A DNA stretch of 64,000 nucleotides, from the NCBI GenBank assembly GCA_003215475.1, contig QCKH01000008.1, forward strand, positions 1 through 64,000. Reading direction: 5' to 3'. Below are positions 16,743 through 27,050 of this stretch, piece after piece. Under the pieces are notes generated by a model that was given only the letters and a program-made list of their open reading frames with translations, was not told where the DNA came from and did not search any database. Source of the stretch: Prochlorococcus sp. AG-409-L21. GTDB lineage: Bacteria; Cyanobacteriota; Cyanobacteriia; PCC-6307; Cyanobiaceae. How positions within the stretch are numbered: position 1 is the stretch's first letter; each line of letters opens with the position of its first letter. The translations under genes and the position numbers were made by a program.

Positions 16743-17057
16743 ATGTCATCAGCAGAAACCATACTTCGAGCTTCATTTAACCGACTCAAAGCTCGTTTAG
16801 AAAACTCCATTACTGATTCGATTTCCAAGACAGCTATTTTCATTAAGGACGCCCCTCATCTCTTGAAAAAAGAATGGAGACTTTTACAAGAAGAGATACT
16901 TGGAGAAGCCTCTAGAATTGACAACAAAGAAAATGAGGATATTCCTCTAGAAACAAAGCCTTTTCAAAATAAATCATCTCAAAATTCTCAAGAGACAATA
17001 GATCACTTAAGGGCAAAGGTTGCAAGAATGATAAAGAAGATAGAGGGTCCAAATTGA
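16743..17057 (+). CDS. hypothetical helical protein upstream of UbiB-like kinase
   Basis: A 104-residue soluble protein, mostly helical by composition, with FNRLKARLENSITDSISK near the start and IDHLRAKVARMIKKI at the end. The middle (60-85) is polar and low in complexity. There are no cysteines, no signal peptide and no membrane span. Its stop codon overlaps the TTG start of the next gene as TTGA (17054-17057), which suggests translational coupling with the UbiB-family gene and possibly a related function. I do not recognise a family. The start is an ATG at 16743. The overlap is the main reason to believe it is a real gene. Confidence 0.65.
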   Translation: MSSAETILRASFNRLKARLENSITDSISKTAIFIKDAPHLLKKEWRLLQEEILGEASRIDNKENEDIPLETKPFQNKSSQNSQETIDHLRAKVARMIKKIEGPN

Positions 17058-18733
17058 TATTTTTCAACTCTTGTCTGAATACGATTCGTAGATCTTTCCG
17101 TGCAATAAGCATTTGGAAATCTGTTTTTACATTATTAATCTATCTTTGGTTGGATTCACAAAAATGGTCATATTTGGGAGGTTTTAATAGTAAAAAATAT
17201 GAATTAAGACAACTTGCCAGAGCAAGATGGTTAACAAAGGAATTGCTATTTCTTGGTTCTGCTTTTATAAAGCTTGGTCAGCTAATTTCTGCAAGGCCTG
17301 ATGTATTGCCAAAAAATTGGATTCTAGAACTATCAGGCTTACAGGACAAAGTGCCACCCTTTAAGTTCCAAAAAGTGCAAGAGATCATTGAGAAAGAACT
17401 TGGGGAAAGATGTAAAGAAATTACAGATTTAGATGAAGTACCTATCGCAGCAGCATCAATAGCACAAGTCCATAGAGCTTCACTAAGTAGTGGACGTGAA
17501 GTCGTATTTAAAATCCAACGTCCTGGATTGGAAAACTTTTTCAAACTTGATTTAGAAGTTATGCAAAAAGTCGCTGCTTTACTTCAAAAAAACAAATCAT
17601 TTAGCAGAGGTCGAGATTGGGTTGGAATGGCTAAAGAGTGCAAAAGAGTTTTATTACTCGAACTTGATTTTAGAGTGGAGTCAGAATATGCGGCTAGATT
17701 TCGTCAACAATTTTTAGATGATCCACAAATAAAAATTCCTGGAGTTATTTGGGAATTAACTACAAAGAAAATTATTTGTTTGGATTATCTACCAGGCATA
17801 AAAATAAATGATAGAGAATCAATTGTAAGAAATGGGATTAACCCTTCTGCGATTGCTGAGCTTGGAGCATCATGTTATTTAAAACAACTAATTCAATTTG
17901 GATTTTTCCATGCAGATCCACATCCAGGCAATTTAGCTGTTTCATCTGATGGAGCCCTAATTTTTTATGACTTTGGAATGATGGGAATGTTATCTGATCG
18001 TTTCAGGGGAAAACTTAGTAAAATGGTCCGCTCAGCAGCTTTAAAAGATTCAACAAAACTAGTCAAAGAATTACAAGAAGCAGGCTTACTTGCACAAGGG
18101 ATAGATCTTGGCCCAGTTCGAAGATTGATAAGAATCATGCTCAAAGAAAAGCTAACTCCACCTTTTGACTCAGATACAATAGAAAAATTATCTATAGATC
18201 TTTATGAATTAGTTTATGGGCAACCTTTTAGGCTTCCTGTTGAGTTAATTTTTGTTATGAGAGCACTTTCCACTTTTGAAGGAGTAGGAAGAGCTCTGGA
18301 TCCAAGCTTTAATTTAATAGCAATTACAAAGCCATACCTAATCCCTCTGATGACTTCAAACGACTCCAATACAAATGATCTAATTAATGAAATAGGTCGT
18401 CAATTTGGCGAACTAGGCACTAAAGCTGTAAGCCTTCCCAAGCGATTAGACGAAAACCTAGAAAGGCTAGAACAAGGCGATCTTCAATTACAAATAAGGC
18501 TCGGTGAATCTGATCGAAAATTTCGTCGAATGATTAATGCCCAGCAGTCCATTGGGCAATCGATCCTTTTAGGATGTCTGGGTATCTCAGCGGCTCTTCT
18601 AGGTGGAAGTAATAAAGCTAATTTCTCATTAATTCCTATTATTATTTCTGTGCCAATAATCATGAAATGGTTAAGATTACAAATAAAGATGAGACGTGAT
18701 GAAAATATCGAGAATCTACAAAGCAATAAGTAA
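17054..18733 (+). CDS. UbiB/ABC1 family atypical kinase
   Basis: A 559-residue member of the ABC1K family, which in cyanobacteria and plastids acts in prenylquinone metabolism and lipid turnover at membranes. Motifs in order are FIKLGQLISARPDVLP (the KxGQ helix characteristic of the family), the alanine-rich loop VPIAAASIAQVHRA in place of a glycine-rich loop, the lysine of VVFKIQRPG, FFHADPHPGNLAV and FYDFGMMG (the DFG motif). Two hydrophobic segments lie near the C-terminus. The only plausible start is TTG at 17054, overlapping the previous stop; no ATG occurs until well inside the domain. It converges on eno. Family membership is firm; the substrate is unknown. Confidence 0.9.
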   Translation: MIFFNSCLNTIRRSFRAISIWKSVFTLLIYLWLDSQKWSYLGGFNSKKYELRQLARARWLTKELLFLGSAFIKLGQLISARPDVLPKNWILELSGLQDKVPPFKFQKVQEIIEKELGERCKEITDLDEVPIAAASIAQVHRASLSSGREVVFKIQRPGLENFFKLDLEVMQKVAALLQKNKSFSRGRDWVGMAKECKRVLLLELDFRVESEYAARFRQQFLDDPQIKIPGVIWELTTKKIICLDYLPGIKINDRESIVRNGINPSAIAELGASCYLKQLIQFGFFHADPHPGNLAVSSDGALIFYDFGMMGMLSDRFRGKLSKMVRSAALKDSTKLVKELQEAGLLAQGIDLGPVRRLIRIMLKEKLTPPFDSDTIEKLSIDLYELVYGQPFRLPVELIFVMRALSTFEGVGRALDPSFNLIAITKPYLIPLMTSNDSNTNDLINEIGRQFGELGTKAVSLPKRLDENLERLEQGDLQLQIRLGESDRKFRRMINAQQSIGQSILLGCLGISAALLGGSNKANFSLIPIIISVPIIMKWLRLQIKMRRDENIENLQSNK

Positions 18734-18784
18734 TTATTTTTTGAACATATTTGTCATTAGAAAATGAATTTATGATCTTGATTA

Positions 18785-20098
<1,314 letters not shown>

Positions 20099-20227
20099 TT
20101 ACAGATCTTATGAGTTTGAGGGACCATTTACTTAATTTCTATGAGGGTTCTTGCATTTGACAAGCTTTTTCAAAAACTAATAAACAACGCAAAATAGAGA
20201 TAACTTAATAGTAAAGAGGCTCTGCAC

Positions 20228-20623
20228 ATGCAAATACTTCATACAATGCTTCGAGTCGGAGATCTGAACAAATCAATTGGGTTTTATACAAAAATTTTAG
20301 GAATGAAGCTTTTAAGGCAAAAGGATTATCCTGCTGGGCGCTTCACATTAGCTTTTGTTGGCTATGGATCTGAAAAGGAGAATGCTGTCATTGAGCTAAC
20401 ACATAACTGGGACACAGAAAATTATCAATTAGGCAATGGTTTTGGGCATATAGCCCTTGGAGTCGAAAATATCTATGAAAAGTGTTCCTCAATTAAGAAA
20501 CATGGTGGAGAAGTTACGCGAGAGCCTGGACCAATGAAACATAGTAAAACCATTATTGCCTTTGTAGAAGACCCAGATGGGTACAAAATTGAATTGATTG
20601 ATATTTCATCTAGAGATTGCTAA
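20228..20623 (+). CDS. gloA: lactoylglutathione lyase (glyoxalase I)
   Basis: Isomerises the hemithioacetal of methylglyoxal and glutathione to S-lactoylglutathione. The 131-residue protein matches the small bacterial GloA. It has His5 in [20 protein letters not shown] with the first metal Glu, [13 protein letters not shown] with the second His, and the C-terminal [14 protein letters not shown] with the last Glu ligand. Glutathione needed for the reaction would come from gshB at 49.1 kb. The gene lies 12 bases before clpB on the same strand, so the pair is probably cotranscribed, linking two stress-protection functions. Confidence 0.95.
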   Translation: MQILHTMLRVGDLNKSIGFYTKILGMKLLRQKDYPAGRFTLAFVGYGSEKENAVIELTHNWDTENYQLGNGFGHIALGVENIYEKCSSIKKHGGEVTREPGPMKHSKTIIAFVEDPDGYKIELIDISSRDC

Positions 20624-20635
20624 ATATTGATTTAA

Positions 20636-23392
20636 ATGCTTTATCAAACAACCCAAAACCAATCGATGAGTGCAAGTCTCACTTCAATTCCTGATTGCTT
20701 TAGTGATGAAGCATGGAATCTAATACTTGAAAGTGAAGAAGAAGCTAGAAAATGGAGGCATAAATATCTTGATGTAGAACATCTTCTTGAAGTACTTTTT
20801 ACCGATATTAAATATAAAGAAATTATCCATACACTTGCGATAAATAATTCAAGACTGCTTGATGAGTTAGAAGAATTCCTTGCAAATATTGATCAATCAC
20901 GTATAGATCAATTATTTATAGGGGAAGACCTTGAATTACTCTTAGATACTGCCAATGCTTTTCGAAAGCAATGGGGATCAAAGTTTATAGAAATATCACA
21001 CTTACTTGTTTCAATTCCTAGGGATAAAAGAATTGGAGCTGAGCTATTTAAAAAGTTTGGATTGACAAGTGAGGTTTTAGAAGGGCAATTAAAGAGACTT
21101 CCTAAATCCAAGCAGGAATTTACTCCTTCAGTTTATACTAAAAATAGCAAAAGAGGCTATCAAGTAAAAAAAGGATTTGACATAGTCCCTGAAAAAAGTC
21201 TTGATAATCTTCAAGAGATAGATTCTAACAATATAAAGATAGAAAAGGAGTCTTCAATTCTTGAAATCTATGGCAAAGATCTTACATTAGAAGCAGAAAA
21301 AGGAAATCTAGATCCTGTAATTGGAAGGAATGAAGAAATAAACCTTACAATCAAAGTTTTATCTCGTAGAGGTAAAAATAATCCTATTTTAATTGGTTCA
21401 CCTGGTGTTGGAAAAACAGCAATAGCAGAACTATTAGCACAAAGAATTGTAAAAGAAGAAGTACCAGATTCAATAAAAGGTTTAAAACTAATATCACTTG
21501 ACATAGGAGCATTAATAGCAGGTACAAAGTTAAGAGGTCAATTTGAGGAAAGGCTAAGATCAGTACTTAAAGAAGCAAGTAATTACAATACAGGTGTTGT
21601 ACTATTCATTGATGAATTGCACACAATTTTCGGAACTGAACGTACTAGTACTGATGCCGCTAGCTTATTAAAACCTGCGCTAGCAAGTGGAGATATTAGA
21701 TGCATTGGAACAACAACACCTGAAAGTTACCGAAGAACAATTGAAAAGGATCAAGCATTAAATAGACGATTTCAACAGATTCATATTAAAGAACCATCTA
21801 TCGAATTAAGTGTAGAAATCCTTCGAGGAATTAAAGAGCGTTATGAAAATCATCATGAAGTCAAAATTACCGATGAAGCTTTAATAACAGCTAATCGTTT
21901 AGCAGACAGATATATTAGTGATCGATGTTTACCAGATAAAGCAATTGATCTAATAGATGAAGCAGCAGCTCAAATAAGAATGGAATCAACATCTAAGCCA
22001 AAAGTTATAGAAGAACTAGAATCGGATCTCCAAAAAATTGAACTCGAATTATTAAATAGTGATAAAATTCAATCAAAATTTGATATAGAAGTAATAAATA
22101 ATCAAAAGGGTATAAAGCTTAATAGGCTTGAAGAATTAAGAGACCAATGGGATGAAGAAAAAAGGATATTTGAAGAGCTCAAAGAGCTTTCTAAACAAGA
22201 AAATATTATCAAAGAGTCTATTGCAAGATTCCAGCAGGAAGGAAAACTAGAAGAGGCCTCAGAGCTGCAATTTAATGATCTTTATTACTTACAGAAAAAT
22301 ATTCTTGAGATCTCTAATAATTTCAAGGAATTAAAAAAAGATTCGACCCAAATCATTAGGGACCAAGTCGAACCTGAAGACATAGCAGATGTGGTTGCTC
22401 GTTGGACTGGCATACCTGTAAATAAAGTTCTGGCTGGAGAAAGACAAAAACTTCTGGATTTAGAAAAAGACTTATCAAAAAAAATTATTGGGCAATCTGA
22501 AGCAGTTAAAGCAGTCTCTGCAGCTATTAAAAGAGCTCGGGCTGGCATGAAAGATAGTCGCAGGCCAATTGGATCCTTTCTTTTCTTAGGGCCAACAGGA
22601 GTAGGCAAAACAGAACTTGCTAAAACGCTTGCGGCTTCACTTTTTGATGAACAAGAAGCATTAGTCAGATTAGATATGAGTGAATTTATGGAGCGGAATG
22701 CAGTGGCACGACTGATTGGGGCCCCTCCCGGATATGTGGGATATGAACAAGGAGGGCAACTGACAGAAGCAATTAGAAGACGCCCATACTCAGTACTCTT
22801 ATTAGATGAAGTAGAGAAAGCTCACCCAGATGTATTCAACATACTTCTACAAGTTCTGGATGATGGACGTTTAACTGACTCACAAGGAAGAACAATTGAT
22901 TTCCGTCATACTGTTGTTGTTATGACAAGCAATTTAGCTAGTAGAAAAATTTTAGAAACTGCAAAATTATCAAAAGAAGAAACATTGGAAATAAAAAAAC
23001 TTGAAGCCAGCCTTACTAATAGTATTGATGAAGCATTAAGTAAAAATTTTCGCCCGGAATTCTTAAATCGTATAGATGAAGTGATTCGATTTAGTCCTCT
23101 TTCTAAAGATGATCTAAGCCAAATAATTCAATTGCAATTAGCTGAATTAACTGAATTACTTGCAGAACAAAAGTTAGAACTTCGTGTAGATCAGAATACT
23201 ATTGAAACTCTTGCTCTAGAGGCATATGAACCTGAATATGGAGCCAGGCCATTAAGGAGAATTATAAGAAGACGTATTGAAAACCCTCTAGCTACAAAAC
23301 TGTTAGAAGATACTTTTATTGGAGCTAAAGCGATACGAGTCAAAGCTTCTCTGGAGAATTCAAGGACATTAGACTTTTTTGCAGAAAACTAA
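20636..23392 (+). CDS. clpB: ClpB-type disaggregase ATPase (ClpB2-like)
   Basis: A Hsp100 hexameric ATPase of 918 residues. The Clp N-domain (about 20-155) is divergent. NBD1 has Walker A GSPGVGKTA near residue 253 and FIDELHT. A long helical M-domain runs roughly from 455 to 580, identifying ClpB and not ClpC. NBD2 has GPTGVGKTE near 652, followed by the pore-loop region PPGYVGYEQGG and LLDEVEKAHPDVF. No ClpP-binding (L/I)G(F/L) loop is evident. The weakly conserved N-domain and non-heat-shock context resemble the cyanobacterial ClpB2 paralogue. The first ATG, at 20636, is used; a second at 20666 is possible. Confidence 0.93.
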   Translation: MLYQTTQNQSMSASLTSIPDCFSDEAWNLILESEEEARKWRHKYLDVEHLLEVLFTDIKYKEIIHTLAINNSRLLDELEEFLANIDQSRIDQLFIGEDLELLLDTANAFRKQWGSKFIEISHLLVSIPRDKRIGAELFKKFGLTSEVLEGQLKRLPKSKQEFTPSVYTKNSKRGYQVKKGFDIVPEKSLDNLQEIDSNNIKIEKESSILEIYGKDLTLEAEKGNLDPVIGRNEEINLTIKVLSRRGKNNPILIGSPGVGKTAIAELLAQRIVKEEVPDSIKGLKLISLDIGALIAGTKLRGQFEERLRSVLKEASNYNTGVVLFIDELHTIFGTERTSTDAASLLKPALASGDIRCIGTTTPESYRRTIEKDQALNRRFQQIHIKEPSIELSVEILRGIKERYENHHEVKITDEALITANRLADRYISDRCLPDKAIDLIDEAAAQIRMESTSKPKVIEELESDLQKIELELLNSDKIQSKFDIEVINNQKGIKLNRLEELRDQWDEEKRIFEELKELSKQENIIKESIARFQQEGKLEEASELQFNDLYYLQKNILEISNNFKELKKDSTQIIRDQVEPEDIADVVARWTGIPVNKVLAGERQKLLDLEKDLSKKIIGQSEAVKAVSAAIKRARAGMKDSRRPIGSFLFLGPTGVGKTELAKTLAASLFDEQEALVRLDMSEFMERNAVARLIGAPPGYVGYEQGGQLTEAIRRRPYSVLLLDEVEKAHPDVFNILLQVLDDGRLTDSQGRTIDFRHTVVVMTSNLASRKILETAKLSKEETLEIKKLEASLTNSIDEALSKNFRPEFLNRIDEVIRFSPLSKDDLSQIIQLQLAELTELLAEQKLELRVDQNTIETLALEAYEPEYGARPLRRIIRRRIENPLATKLLEDTFIGAKAIRVKASLENSRTLDFFAEN

Positions 23393-23470
23393 AAGTTAAT
23401 CTATCAACTAATCTAATAGTTAAACAGCCATGCATTTGCATGGGCATTTATAGCCTTAGGCTTATATAAA

Positions 23471-23713
23471 GTGACAAGTTCACCCCCTCAACAAACTCCC
23501 AATTCCATTGAGACTCCAAACGAAGAGAAGCCAATACCACCTAAAGGCTTCCTCGGTTCTACTATCGATGAGCTAAAATTAGTTGTTTGGCCCAGTCGCC
23601 AGCAGCTTTTTAGCGAATCTATTGCAGTAATATTAATGGTCACCCTATCTGCTGCTGCTATTGCGGCAGTGAGCCGCTTTTATGGTTGGGGAGCATCTCA
23701 CATCTTCCGTTGA
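23471..23713 (+). CDS. secE: preprotein translocase subunit SecE
   Basis: The essential small subunit of the SecYEG channel. The 80-residue protein has a polar, Pro-rich N-terminus, then the conserved amphipathic segment GSTIDELKLVVWPSRQQLF, and a single transmembrane helix (ESIAVILMVTLSAAAIAAVSR). This is the one-span form typical of cyanobacteria. The start is GTG at 23471, with TATAAA just before it. Two short inverted repeats, CCATGC/GCATGG (23428-23443) and AGCC/GGCT, lie in the 78-base gap after clpB. The gene begins the usual secE-nusG-rplK-rplA-rplJ-rplL order. Confidence 0.95.
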   Translation: MTSSPPQQTPNSIETPNEEKPIPPKGFLGSTIDELKLVVWPSRQQLFSESIAVILMVTLSAAAIAAVSRFYGWGASHIFR

Positions 23714-23768
23714 ATTCATTTAAAGTTCAACACCTGCCCTAACTAATTCACCTATCTTTCTTTAAAAC

Positions 23769-24428
23769 GTGTCAGAGATTGATCCCACACCCCAAGAACC
23801 TATCCAGGTGATGGATCCTAGTAGTTCCTATATAGCAGAGGAGAATATTTCTGCTGCTAAAACATCTATCGCCCGATGGTATGCAATTCAAGTTGCATCT
23901 AGTTGTGAGAAAAAAGTAAAAGCAACTCTTGAACAAAGAGCCGTAACACTAGGAGTTAGCAATAGAATCCTTGAAATAGAGATTCCTCAAACTCCTGCTG
24001 TAAAGCTTAAGAAGGATGGCAGCAGACAATCTACCGAGGAAAAAGTTTTTCCTGGTTATGTTCTTGTCAGAATGATTCTTGATGAAGATACAATGATGGC
24101 AGTTAGAAGTACTCCCAATGTAATTAACTTTGTTGGTGCTGAAGATCGCAGAGCGACTGGCAGAGGAAGAGGTCATATAAAACCACGGCCACTAAGTCGT
24201 CAGGAGGTCAATAGAATTTTCAAACGTACTGCCGAGAAAAAAGCTGTTGTTAAGATGGACTTAACTGAAGGCGACCAAATACTAGTGACATCAGGACCTT
24301 TTAAAGACTTTCAAGGAGAAGTAATAGAAGTTTCTGGTGAAAGAAGCAAATTAAAAGCACTTCTCTCAATATTTGGTAGAGAAACTCCAGTAGAACTTGA
24401 ATTTTCTCAAATCAATAAACAGAACTAA
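23769..24428 (+). CDS. nusG: transcription termination/antitermination factor NusG
   Basis: NusG binds RNA polymerase and couples transcription to translation or Rho. The 219-residue protein has a non-conserved leader of about 35 residues. The NGN domain follows (ARWYAIQVASSCEKKVKATL, then VFPGYVLVRM), and a C-terminal KOW domain comes next (EGDQILVTSGPFKDFQGEV). RSTPNVINFVG is a typical NGN segment. The start is GTG at 23769. It lies 55 bases after secE and ahead of the ribosomal protein genes, as in most bacteria. Confidence 0.97.
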   Translation: MSEIDPTPQEPIQVMDPSSSYIAEENISAAKTSIARWYAIQVASSCEKKVKATLEQRAVTLGVSNRILEIEIPQTPAVKLKKDGSRQSTEEKVFPGYVLVRMILDEDTMMAVRSTPNVINFVGAEDRRATGRGRGHIKPRPLSRQEVNRIFKRTAEKKAVVKMDLTEGDQILVTSGPFKDFQGEVIEVSGERSKLKALLSIFGRETPVELEFSQINKQN

Positions 24429-24546
24429 CTAAATTCTTTTCTCCTTGACAATTAGTGGGCATACAAAATGAAGTATGTTTGCCAAAACCCTTCCTCAACT
24501 TTCCTTTATAACAAGGCAAATTGTAATTAATCCTCTCCTAAATAAG

Positions 24547-24972
24547 ATGGCAAAGAAAATTGTAGCTGTGATCAAGTTAGCCCTACAGGCTGGCAAAGCA
24601 AATCCAGCACCTCCTGTTGGTCCTGCATTAGGACAACATGGAGTAAACATTATGGCGTTCTGCAAGGAATACAATGCCAGAACCCAAGACAAAGCAGGCT
24701 TTGTAATACCTGTTGAAATTTCTGTTTTTGAAGATAGAAGTTTTACTTTTATAACTAAGACTCCTCCAGCATCAGTTCTTATAACAAAAGCCGCCGGTAT
24801 TGATAAAGGGTCGGGAGAATCAGCGAAAGGTCAAGCAGGTAGTATTAATCGATCTCAGCTTGAAGAAATTGCAAAAACAAAGTTGCCTGATTTAAATTGT
24901 AATAGCATTGAATCAGCAATGAAAGTGATTGAAGGAACAGCCCGTAATATGGGAGTTTCTGTTAAAGATTGA
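24547..24972 (+). CDS. rplK: 50S ribosomal protein L11
   Basis: L11 forms the GTPase-associated centre with 23S rRNA helices 43/44. The frame opens earlier at 24475, but the ATG at 24547 gives the correct 141-residue protein starting [20 protein letters not shown]. The proline-rich [21 protein letters not shown] and the C-terminal RNA-binding [14 protein letters not shown] are as expected. The extra upstream codons have no counterpart in the family. The gene is between nusG and rplA in the standard order. Confidence 0.97.
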   Translation: MAKKIVAVIKLALQAGKANPAPPVGPALGQHGVNIMAFCKEYNARTQDKAGFVIPVEISVFEDRSFTFITKTPPASVLITKAAGIDKGSGESAKGQAGSINRSQLEEIAKTKLPDLNCNSIESAMKVIEGTARNMGVSVKD

Positions 24973-25060
24973 TTCTCAATCAATTTCATTCATTTCAAAC
25001 AAGCTTTCCTCTCACCAACTATCGGGGGAGACATTTCAGTCGACAGCACCCCAAAATTTC

Positions 25061-25765
25061 ATGACAAAAATTTCAAAAAGAATGGCCAGCCTTGCCTCAA
25101 AAGTAGAGAAAAAGGCTTATGCCCCATTAGAAGCAATCAAATTAGTCAAGGACAATGCAAACGCAAAATTCGATGAAACAATCGAAGCGCACATTCGTTT
25201 AGGGATTGACCCAAAATATACTGATCAACAACTAAGGACTACAGTTGCACTCCCTAAGGGTACTGGTCAGGAAATAAAAATAGCTGTTATAGCTAAAGGA
25301 GAAAAAGTGTCTGAAGCAAATTCAGCAGGAGCTGATATGGCTGGAGAAGAAGATCTAATTGACTCTATTAACAAAGGAGAAATGAACTTCGATCTTCTTA
25401 TTGCTACTCCTGACATGATGCCTAAGGTAGCCAAACTTGGAAGAGTTCTAGGGCCTAGAGGATTAATGCCCAATCCAAAGGCTGGCACTGTAACCACTGA
25501 TCTTAGTGGAGCAATAAAAGAGTTCAAAGCTGGGAAACTTGAATTTAGAGCTGATCGTGCTGGAATTGTGCACGTGCGTTTTGGGAAAGCAAGTTTTTCT
25601 CCAGAAGATCTTTTAGAAAATTTAAAAGTTTTACATGAAACAATTGACCGAAATAAACCCAGTGGAGCGAAAGGACGTTATTGGAAAAGTTTTTATATAA
25701 CATCTACTATGGGGCCATCAGTAGAAGTAGATTTTGCTTCTTTGCAAGACAATAAAGAAGAATAG
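25061..25765 (+). CDS. rplA: 50S ribosomal protein L1
   Basis: L1 forms the mobile stalk at the E site of the ribosome. The open frame extends upstream to 24929, inside rplK, but the ATG at 25061 ([20 protein letters not shown]) gives the normal 234-residue protein. The central [18 protein letters not shown] signature is intact, and the KTGIIHV-like strand reads [10 protein letters not shown]. It lies 88 bases after rplK. In many bacteria L1 represses its own operon by binding the mRNA; no obvious L1 site was identified here. Confidence 0.97.
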   Translation: MTKISKRMASLASKVEKKAYAPLEAIKLVKDNANAKFDETIEAHIRLGIDPKYTDQQLRTTVALPKGTGQEIKIAVIAKGEKVSEANSAGADMAGEEDLIDSINKGEMNFDLLIATPDMMPKVAKLGRVLGPRGLMPNPKAGTVTTDLSGAIKEFKAGKLEFRADRAGIVHVRFGKASFSPEDLLENLKVLHETIDRNKPSGAKGRYWKSFYITSTMGPSVEVDFASLQDNKEE

Positions 25766-25805
25766 TAACCTCCTTGATGTATTTTATAGTTATTGGTTAA
25801 TTCCA

Positions 25806-25968
25806 TACGGGCATGCGCCCGGCCATAGACAGCAGGTATTAATTGTCATCAATTATTAATTGATGCAATTTTAGAAACCCTGCCGAGGTAGACGCAAAGA
25901 TTTCCCATCACTGGATTGATCGACAGCGGCCTCGTCTCTTCTAAGAGATAATTTCGGCCGTATGTCCG
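25806..25968 (+). ncRNA. ribosomal protein L10 leader (cis-regulatory RNA of rplJL)
   Basis: The 233-base gap between rplA and rplJ is densely structured. CGGGC/GCCCG (25808-25821) forms a hairpin. CCATAGACAGCAGGT is then paired through GCAGG (25832-25836) with CCTGC in CCTGCCGAGGTAGACGC (25879-25883). Between them is a 5 + 8 bp hairpin (25841-25870: AATTG, bulged T, CATCAATT / AATTGATG, CAATT). CGGCC/GGCCG (25927-25960) closes a further stem. The AGACnGCAGGT ... CCTGCCGAGGT arrangement matches the known L10 leader, where L10 or the L10-(L12)4 complex binds to repress translation. Boundaries are approximate. Confidence 0.85.
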
Positions 25969-25998
25969 GCTTCTTCCCCCGATTCGATCCAAATTCCT

Positions 25999-26526
25999 AT
26001 GGGCCGCACGCTGGAGAGCAAAAAACAAATTGTCGAAGAGATTAAAGGCCTCCTCGATGAAGCTGAAATGGCTTTAGTTCTGAATTACCAGGGCTTATCT
26101 ATTAAAGAAATGTCTGATCTGCGTTCTCGCTTAGAGACAAGTAAAGGCATTTGCAAAGTGACTAAAAACACTTTGATGCGTCAAGCAATTAATGGAGATT
26201 CCTCCTGGTCTGGCCTTGAACCATTGCTAACCGGTACTAATGCATTCGTTCTTGTTAAAGGAGATGTAGGTAGTGCACTTAAAGCAGTTCAAACCTTTCA
26301 AAAGGAAACAAACAAATCTGAGACAAAAGGAGGCCTCTTTGAAGGCAAGCTTCTTACTCAGAATGAAATAAAAGCAATTGCAGCATTACCTTCAAAAGAA
26401 GTTCTTATGGCGCAAATTGCTGGATCATTAAATTCCATCACAACAAAAATTGCTGTTGGTATTAATGAAGTTCCTTCTGGTCTTGCTCGATCTCTTAAAC
26501 AACATTCTGAGAACAGCGAAAGCTGA
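25999..26526 (+). CDS. rplJ: 50S ribosomal protein L10
   Basis: L10 is the base of the L7/L12 stalk that recruits translation factors. The 175-residue protein has an N-terminal rRNA-binding domain with [19 protein letters not shown] and [17 protein letters not shown]. The C-terminal helix (around 140-160, [20 protein letters not shown]) binds L7/L12 dimers. The ATG at 25999 follows the L10 leader by about 30 bases. The last residues ([11 protein letters not shown]) are polar. It is cotranscribed with rplL, 55 bases downstream. Confidence 0.97.
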   Translation: MGRTLESKKQIVEEIKGLLDEAEMALVLNYQGLSIKEMSDLRSRLETSKGICKVTKNTLMRQAINGDSSWSGLEPLLTGTNAFVLVKGDVGSALKAVQTFQKETNKSETKGGLFEGKLLTQNEIKAIAALPSKEVLMAQIAGSLNSITTKIAVGINEVPSGLARSLKQHSENSES

Positions 26527-26581
26527 CCAATGAAATCTTCGACAAAATCTTTTTTCCCTCAAAACCTGCTGTAAACAAATC

Positions 26582-26974
26582 ATGTCTTCAAAAACAGACG
26601 AGATTCTCGACTCTTTGAAATCTCTTTCATTGCTAGAAGCATCTGAGCTTGTCAAACAAATAGAAGAGGCCTTTGGTGTTTCTGCTGCTGCATCTGCTGG
26701 AGTAGTAATGGCTGCACCTGGCGCTGCCGCCGGTGGAGGTGAAGCTCCTGCAGAAGAAAAAACTGAGTTTGATGTTGTACTAGAAAGCTTTGACGCTTCT
26801 GCCAAAATCAAAGTCCTTAAAGAAGTGCGCAATGCTACTGGACTAGGATTAGGGGATGCAAAAGCAATGGTTGAAGCTGCTCCTAAAACAATTAAAGAGG
26901 GTGCTTCCAAAGATGAAGCTGAAGCCCTAAAAAAAGCTATAGAAGAAGTGGGAGGGAAAGTAACCCTCAAGTAA
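26582..26974 (+). CDS. rplL: 50S ribosomal protein L7/L12
   Basis: The multicopy stalk protein that contacts elongation factors. The 130-residue product has the N-terminal dimerisation helices ([19 protein letters not shown]), an Ala/Gly/Glu-rich hinge ([17 protein letters not shown]) and the conserved C-terminal domain, with [20 protein letters not shown] followed by [13 protein letters not shown]. All parts are intact. A strong terminator follows 45 bases after the stop, so rplL ends the translation operon. Confidence 0.98.
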   Translation: MSSKTDEILDSLKSLSLLEASELVKQIEEAFGVSAAASAGVVMAAPGAAAGGGEAPAEEKTEFDVVLESFDASAKIKVLKEVRNATGLGLGDAKAMVEAAPKTIKEGASKDEAEALKKAIEEVGGKVTLK

Positions 26975-27018
26975 TTAGTGACTATTATTTATAAATAAGA
27001 ATCACAGCTTCTTCCTAT

Positions 27019-27047
27019 GCCGGTCTTAATGACCGGCTCTTTTTTTA
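27019..27047 (+). terminator. Rho-independent terminator after rplL
   Basis: GCCGGTC (27019-27025), a five-base loop and GACCGGC (27031-27037) form a 7-bp GC-rich stem. It is followed by TCTTTTTTTT before the rnhA start. It closes the secE-to-rplL transcription unit. The stem is much richer in GC than its surroundings, as expected for a true terminator. Confidence 0.92.
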
Positions 27048-27050
27048 AAA

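Noticed and set aside
22285-22608. 107-codon minus-strand ORF inside clpB
   Set aside because: It lies opposite the second ClpB nucleotide-binding domain and has no independent support.
23393-23470. Possible tRNA before secE (a common bacterial position)
   Set aside because: The 78 bases hold two short inverted repeats but no cloverleaf, T-loop or acceptor stem. No tRNA was seen anywhere in the window.
26428-26970. 180-codon minus-strand ORF across rplJ-rplL
   Set aside because: It is antisense to well-conserved ribosomal protein genes, and its Ala/Ser-rich translation mirrors the L7/L12 hinge codons.
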